NCBI RefSeq assembly: GCF_038957035.1
Contig: NZ_CP152412.1
Location: 5,576,501-5,640,500 of the forward strand
DNA: 64,000 nucleotides
DNA from: Bradyrhizobium sp. B097
Lineage (GTDB): Bacteria; Pseudomonadota; Alphaproteobacteria; Rhizobiales; Xanthobacteraceae
Direction: 5' to 3'
Position 1 is the first letter of the stretch; every line of letters starts with the position of its first letter. Position numbers and translations under genes: made by a program. Below the pieces are notes generated by a model. It had not been told where the DNA came from. It did no database searches and was given only the letters and a program-made list of their open reading frames with translations. Positions 59,657-64,000 of the stretch are shown here, piece after piece.

Positions 59657-59997
59657 CTCAACCCGTTCATCCCTGACCTGACCAGAACTGCGCGTTCCTG
59701 GACGCTACAATGGGCACTAGAACAAAACAAGAACAAATTCCAGTCGACCAGGAATGGCCGCCGGCGCTGGCGGTCTCCCGGCGAACGCTGGGAGCGTTGT
59801 CGTGCCAAGCATCGATGCGGGCTGCCGGTCGCTGTCGAAGGAATCACCGCAAGGCAGTTGGCAGGTCGCTCGACGTCCACGGGCATTCTCTGCCGAGGGC
59901 GAGCGCGACAACGCACGGCTCTCGCGTCCCGCTGCGCCAGTTCGCTCATGAGCCGGCGTTGTTTGACGAACAGGCTTTTTCGGGTAGAGATCAAGGC
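59657..59997. other. Divergent promoter region of dinB and a small gene
   Basis: About 340 bases. It contains the SOS box near dinB. The plus-strand frame is open through most of it but has no ribosome site and no homology until ATG 59998. Confidence 0.5.
59720..59734 (-). promoter_or_regulatory. LexA (SOS) box upstream of dinB
   Basis: GAAC-AAAACAA-GAAC, which reads GTTC-N7-GTTC on the dinB strand. This is exactly the alphaproteobacterial LexA site. It ends 64 bases before the dinB start codon. Confidence 0.9.
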
Positions 59998-60264
59998 ATG
60001 ACCGACCACTCTCATCAGGTGGACTTCCAGGCCGCGGCCTCGCTTTACAAATGGCCTTCTCTCGGCAATTCCAGGCGAGAGGATCGCGCGCCCTATATGA
60101 TCGTCAACGGAACGCTCGACCAATGCATCCGGGACTTCATGGGCAAGCCCGAGAAGACCCGGCATCTCTACGAGATCCGGACCACGTCGCAGCCGCCCCT
60201 GGTGCCGGAGGTGCTGTCGCCCGAGCACGTGATCGAGCTCTCCAGGCTTCGCGAGTTCCTCTGA
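59998..60264 (+). CDS. Small conserved hypothetical protein
   Basis: 88 residues from ATG 59998 (AAGG upstream). The sequence ALSLYKWP-like start (AAASLYKWPSLGNSRREDRA) and YMIVNGTLDQCIRDFMGKPE are soluble and mostly helical. I recall similar short proteins in Bradyrhizobium; no function is known. The upstream open frame is not supported. Confidence 0.65.
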   Translation: MTDHSHQVDFQAAASLYKWPSLGNSRREDRAPYMIVNGTLDQCIRDFMGKPEKTRHLYEIRTTSQPPLVPEVLSPEHVIELSRLREFL

Positions 60265-60504
60265 GGCGCTTCAGCGGATGTGATCCCGACGCGTCTCGTT
60301 CGCAGGCAGACTTATCCACCTGTCGTGCGCCGGAAGGCGCATTGTTTGCCTCAGATGGAGCCGCTACACTTGCCTGGCTCTCCGAGTGACGGACGTCCGC
60401 GCCGGCATGATTGATCCGCTTTGGCCTCGTCTGCGGTTCGCACATCGCCGGCACGGGAGCGGAGCGGCTGCACGACCGGTTGCCGGAGCATCGAGAGGCG
60501 CCAC

Positions 60505-61668
60505 ATGAGATTCAATCTGGCGATCTTGAGCGTGCTCGCCGCAAGACCCGAGCAACGGATTCCGCTTGAAGAGGTCAGCCGCGAAGTCAAGCGCATGATC
60601 GCCGCGGGCGATGCAGCCACGAAGCTGAAGCGATCGTCGGAGCTTGGCGACGCCGACGTCTTCCAATCCGGATGGGCTTCGATCAATGAGGCCGGGCTGC
60701 AGATCACGGGCTCGGGCCTTGCGCTATGGCGCGAGCTAGAAGCATCCCGGGTCGAACAGGAACTCAGCGAGCAGGAGCTCGGCGAGCAAGAGGTCGGCGA
60801 ACCGGAGCCCAGCGAACGACAAGCTGAGCCCGGGGAGACCGTCGCTGCCGACCGGCGCGATGCGATCAGCGATGCTGTTGTCGAACGGCCCGACGTGATT
60901 GATCGGCAAATCCCTCGCGTGATGGAAGCAGGCCTTGCCGATCGCACGAGTTTGGGCGCAAGCCGCGCAACGGCAGCACCCGACCTGCCCGCGCGCGCCT
61001 CGATCATCCCCGAGCCGGCATTTGGCTCCATTCACGAGACGGACCGAGACGATTCCCGGTTCTCGCGACTCGTAAAACTCCTCGGCACCGGCATGCCCGG
61101 ATTTACCCGGGCGCGGCGGCGGCGTTCCGAGGGCGACGTGCCGGATCGGAAAACGGCCAAGGGCGTCGGAATGTCGGGGCTGGCCATTGCGTGCCTCAGC
61201 CTGATCTCGGTCGTCGCGTGCGTTGCCGCAGCGATTGCGCTCGGCCAGATCACTTCGCTGAAGTCGGACAACGCTGCGCTGCGACGGGAGCTGGTCCCGC
61301 TGAGAGATCGTCTCACACGGCTCGAGCAGGACGCCGCAAAACGCGAGGCCGCGCAACAGGAGGCGCAGGACAGGCTTGAGGCAGACAAGAAGGCCTCCGA
61401 TGCCGGCAGCGAGCAAACTGCGCTCAACCTCTCGCGAGACGAGATTCAGCTGATCAGGGAATACATCAAGGCGGCCCCTTCGGCCGCCGGCGCCGGACCG
61501 CCGATCAACGTCGGCGATCCCGTCAGCGGCGGAATGATTCCGTTGCCGTCGCCGCTGACGGAGAAGGCGCCACGACTGGTCGGCGCGAGATTTGCAATCC
61601 GCAACGGTGCGATCATCATCAGCGCACGAAGCAGCCGTCGCGTCGATGCCGTGCTGATGGCGAACTAG
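60505..61668 (+). CDS. Single-span membrane protein with coiled coil, function unknown
   Basis: 387 residues from ATG 60505 (GAGAGG site). Residues 1-75 look like a winged-helix-like or small folded domain (LAILSVLAARPEQRIPLEEV). A charged repetitive stretch follows (EQELSEQELGEQEVGEPE), then a membrane helix (LAIACLSLISVVACVAAAIA, about residue 235-255), a coiled coil (LVPLRDRLTRLEQDAAKREA) and a C-terminal small domain (SRDEIQLIREYIKAAPSA). The layout, cytoplasmic domain plus one helix plus periplasmic coiled coil, suggests a scaffold or signalling role. Nothing shows what. Confidence 0.75.
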   Translation: MRFNLAILSVLAARPEQRIPLEEVSREVKRMIAAGDAATKLKRSSELGDADVFQSGWASINEAGLQITGSGLALWRELEASRVEQELSEQELGEQEVGEPEPSERQAEPGETVAADRRDAISDAVVERPDVIDRQIPRVMEAGLADRTSLGASRATAAPDLPARASIIPEPAFGSIHETDRDDSRFSRLVKLLGTGMPGFTRARRRRSEGDVPDRKTAKGVGMSGLAIACLSLISVVACVAAAIALGQITSLKSDNAALRRELVPLRDRLTRLEQDAAKREAAQQEAQDRLEADKKASDAGSEQTALNLSRDEIQLIREYIKAAPSAAGAGPPINVGDPVSGGMIPLPSPLTEKAPRLVGARFAIRNGAIIISARSSRRVDAVLMAN

Positions 61669-62025
61669 TGGCCTCCTCCCGGTGTTCGCTCCCGCTTGGG
61701 CGAACATGGACGCTTCAGTAAGTTTCACGATCGTTCGGAATGAAGAGACCGCCCTTGGGATTCATTTCTGTGAATGGGTGGATCGGCTGCCGTCGACCGC
61801 ATCGGTAACCGCGCGCGAGCCGCAGGAATTGCTTTGCACGAGCGCCGTGCCGCGCCGAGCTAACTGCTTTCCGGAGATGACCGTGCACAACGGCTCCGAA
61901 GTACTACCTCCTATGGGCTCGCATCGAGCAACGCGACTGGGGGCATAGTGTCTCCGCATGTCCGTTCCGTGTTGCCAGAAACCAGGCTGTTCAGAGCGGC
62001 GGGTTCCGGATGCGAGGCAAAACTC
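61669..62025. other. Intergenic region before the acyltransferase gene
   Basis: About 357 bases with no supportable gene. GC content is lower than in the neighbouring coding regions, which fits a promoter for the acyltransferase gene. Confidence 0.45.
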
Positions 62026-63117
62026 ATGATCATCTCGAGAAACCATCACATCCAGGCGTTACGCGGAATCGCCGCCTCGCTGGTCGTCCTAAGCCATGCT
62101 CTGGAGGTTATCGTCGATCATCACATTCTGCCCGAGTGGTTTAGACCTGTAGGCTTCAGCATTGGTGGACTTGGGGTGACGACATTCTTTGTCATCAGCG
62201 GGTTCATCATGGTTACCATTTCTTACGATGATTTCGGCAGCTTGCATAACGCGCTACGTTTTGCCGGACGCAGGCTTGTCCGGATCGTGCCAGCCTATTG
62301 GATCGCCACGCTTACTGCGTTCGCGCTCTATCAGGTTTCTCCGCTCTCTCGAAAGCCTTCAGCAGCGGAACTTGTCAGTTCGCTGACCTTCATCCCTTAT
62401 CCCAATGGTCTCGGTGTCGACATGCAGCCGGTGCTCGGACAGGGCTGGACGCTCAACTACGAGATGTCCTTCTATGCCTTGTTCGCCATCGCTTTGGTCT
62501 TGCCTCGACGGATCGGTTTGATCGGACTGTTTTTGCTGTTTTGTGTGATTGTCGCCGGGGGAGCATCGGTAAAACCCCTCTCCGACAATACGCCGGCTCA
62601 GACCGTATTCACATTTTTCTCCGATCCGATCATCTTGCTGTTCTTGGTTGGCATGGCTATCGGCGTGCTGAAACGAAACTTCGCCGACCATTTTGTTGTC
62701 CGCTATCCGCTATTGGTTGCGGCGGCGCTACTTGCGACACAGATCCTCGTGAACATCGTTTTGCGGATCCCGCCGCGTTTGCCCTTCCCGGAAGTCATCT
62801 CGGTCTGGATAGCTGGCGCATTGGCTGTTGCGGCGTGCGCATTCGCTGCGCCCGTATCGGGTGGGGGGTTTGAAGCCGCTGCCGAGGCAATGGGCGACGC
62901 ATCGTACAGCACGTACCTGTTCCACATCTTCATCGTCGCAGCACTGAAAATGGCGTTCCCGATCACGCCGGTGACTGCGGTCTTCTTCGTGTTGCTGGCG
63001 CTGCTGCTCTCGAACCTATTCGGCCTCTTGTTCTACCGAACCGTCGAGCGGTCGATTTCCGCCATGCTTCGAGGATCGCCAATTGCTTGGAGGCCGGTGG
63101 TGACGCGAGCGTCTTAG
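62026..63117 (+). CDS. Acyltransferase family 3 membrane protein (OafA/NodX-like)
   Basis: 363 residues, about ten membrane helices. It has the family markers HIQALRGIAASLVVLSHALE (R and H), VTTFFVISGFIMV and GQGWTLNYEMSFYALFAIAL. Members O-acetylate or acylate polysaccharides, including Nod factor (NodX) and exopolysaccharide. ATG 62026 was chosen after GCGAGGCAA. It may decorate the polysaccharide made by the cluster to the left. The codon use (more A/T at third positions) is slightly different from its neighbours. Confidence 0.9.
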   Translation: MIISRNHHIQALRGIAASLVVLSHALEVIVDHHILPEWFRPVGFSIGGLGVTTFFVISGFIMVTISYDDFGSLHNALRFAGRRLVRIVPAYWIATLTAFALYQVSPLSRKPSAAELVSSLTFIPYPNGLGVDMQPVLGQGWTLNYEMSFYALFAIALVLPRRIGLIGLFLLFCVIVAGGASVKPLSDNTPAQTVFTFFSDPIILLFLVGMAIGVLKRNFADHFVVRYPLLVAAALLATQILVNIVLRIPPRLPFPEVISVWIAGALAVAACAFAAPVSGGGFEAAAEAMGDASYSTYLFHIFIVAALKMAFPITPVTAVFFVLLALLLSNLFGLLFYRTVERSISAMLRGSPIAWRPVVTRAS

Positions 63118-63174
63118 ACAACTATCGGATGCCAACCGGCGAAGCGCCGTATACCGTTGACGACCCGATCCGGA

Positions 63175-64000
63175 TCAGGAAGCACGAACCGGAATTGTCC
63201 CGCTGGCGTCGAGTTGCCGCAATCTCATCCAGATCACCGCGATCAATGTGGCGCACATGAACGGACCCACGGGCACAAGCGCGATCGGGAACACATATCC
63301 CAGCACGAAGATAATGCCGACGCCGAATCGGAAGGACCGCCTTGATGGCAGCGTGATCCGGTCATCGCTCATGAGGAAGACCAGCGCGACGACCAGGACC
63401 TGCATATCGTAGATGGCGAAGTAAGGGGAAATCAGAGGCGTTGCCGCAAGCAGGCAGGCGGCCTTGACGGCGAAGCTTACATCGCGCCGCCACGTGATCA
63501 GCACCCAGACCGCGCAGGCCGACGCGACAAGGATCTGCAGCGACATGGCCACCCCGTAGCCAAAGCCGGCAAGGCGAAACAGGCCATAGATGCTCTGCAG
63601 CTTGTACCACGGCAGCGCGCCGGTGAGATGGAACTGCGTCGTCGCGAAGGTCGCTGCTTCACGAAATCCCGTGAACGTATCCCAGCCGAAGATGGTCCCG
63701 GACAGCAGCAGCAGAGCGGACGCCATCAGGGAGGCCGTTACGACAACACTCCAACGTCCAGTGGCGATCAGTACGAGGGGGAGAAGAACGCCATATTGAG
63801 GCTTGAAGATGAGAAGCGCGATCAAGAAACCACTGATGATCGGGCGCCTGTCCAATAGCAGCAGGGCGCCCCCCAGCAGCGCTGCCGCAAGCAGCGAGCT
63901 TTGGCCGGAAAGAAAATCGTAGACGACGGGCGGTGCCGCCAATGCCAGCAGCAGCGCGCCTGAACGCGGCCGAATGGAGTAGACCACCAACAGCCAGCAA
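63175..64000 (-). CDS. GT87/DUF2029-type membrane glycosyltransferase (partial, runs off the right edge)
   Basis: The C-terminal 275 or more residues of a polytopic protein; the frame is open to the end of the window. The block GFLIALLIFKPQYGVLLPLV with the RW after it is the mark of the DUF2029/GT87 family, whose characterised members are mycobacterial alpha-mannosyltransferases using polyprenyl-phosphate mannose. The catalytic Asp in the N-terminal loop is outside the window. It is convergent with the acyltransferase gene. Confidence 0.85.
   Translation of the reverse strand, partial: CWLLVVYSIRPRSGALLLALAAPPVVYDFLSGQSSLLAAALLGGALLLLDRRPIISGFLIALLIFKPQYGVLLPLVLIATGRWSVVVTASLMASALLLLSGTIFGWDTFTGFREAATFATTQFHLTGALPWYKLQSIYGLFRLAGFGYGVAMSLQILVASACAVWVLITWRRDVSFAVKAACLLAATPLISPYFAIYDMQVLVVALVFLMSDDRITLPSRRSFRFGVGIIFVLGYVFPIALVPVGPFMCATLIAVIWMRLRQLDASGTIPVRAS

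Noticed and set aside
59710..59997. N-terminal extension of the small protein ending at 60264
   Set aside because: It would read through the LexA box region and has random composition; the ribosome-site-supported start is 59998.
61682..61948. 88-codon plus-strand open frame before the acyltransferase gene
   Set aside because: No ribosome site, no homology and a lower-GC promoter-like region.
1..64000. Search for tRNA, rRNA, CRISPR arrays, insertion sequences, phage genes and riboswitches
   Set aside because: Reading both strands gave no cloverleaf with CCA-like end, no regularly spaced repeats, no transposase or integrase motif and no conserved riboswitch core. A covariance-model search could still find a small RNA that I missed.

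Overview
The window looks like a chromosomal piece of a high-GC alphaproteobacterium, most likely Bradyrhizobium or a close relative. The clues are the codon and base bias, the style of the branched-chain-type ABC transporters, a GTTC-N7-GTTC SOS box in front of dinB, a T1SS substrate with a C-terminal tail that I recall from Bradyrhizobium proteins, and a Bradyrhizobium-like intergenic repeat. This assignment is inference from sequence style. No database was searched.

Positions 1-27511 are mainly a catabolic region. A minus-strand set (4258 down to 1) encodes a racemase-fold protein, an Ltp2-like thiolase, a DUF35/SDR fusion, a cyclase-family (isatin hydrolase-like) enzyme and the start of an exported protein. 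Facing it is a plus-strand LivKHMGF-type importer (4886-9600). Positions 9682-14405 hold a Tat-exported alpha/beta hydrolase with a divergent TetR gene and a strong palindromic operator, a small dimeric-barrel protein, and a winged-helix/TPR regulator. Positions 14649-17213 hold a gentisate 1,2-dioxygenase-type cupin, a truncated FAH-family hydrolase, a thioesterase and an EthD-like protein. Positions 17637-22362 encode a two-gene indolepyruvate:ferredoxin oxidoreductase-like enzyme and two consecutive MarR regulators. Converging on it (27511-22374) is a Rieske dioxygenase system (reductase, alpha, beta) with a CoA ligase and an SDR. Taken together the enzymes fit degradation of an aromatic acid through CoA activation, retro-aldol removal of acetyl-CoA, ring opening of an isatin-like lactam and oxidative decarboxylation of an arylglyoxylate. 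Indole-3-acetate is the best single candidate substrate. The promoters of the iorA-like operon and the dioxygenase operon share a TTACATGTA palindrome just after a TTGAC hexamer, which suggests control by one of the MarR proteins.

Positions 27955-64000 are mainly an exopolysaccharide and surface region. They hold two LuxR-type regulators (one with a degenerate receiver), a type I secretion pair whose ABC protein carries two C39-like domains without catalytic residues, and a GH16 glycanase with tandem 126-residue repeats as its probable cargo. After these come galE, glycosyltransferases of families 2 and 4, a GH5-like glycosidase, two flavoproteins, two FemAB/GNAT-like proteins, an ATP-grasp protein, a protein like glucosamine-inositolphosphorylceramide transferase, a large GT-C-like membrane protein next to a DUF1616 protein, a flippase and an ExoF-like export protein. 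The right end has dinB under a clear SOS box, small conserved proteins, an acyltransferase-3 protein and a partial GT87-like protein running off the window. I saw no tRNA, rRNA, CRISPR array, transposase or phage gene.
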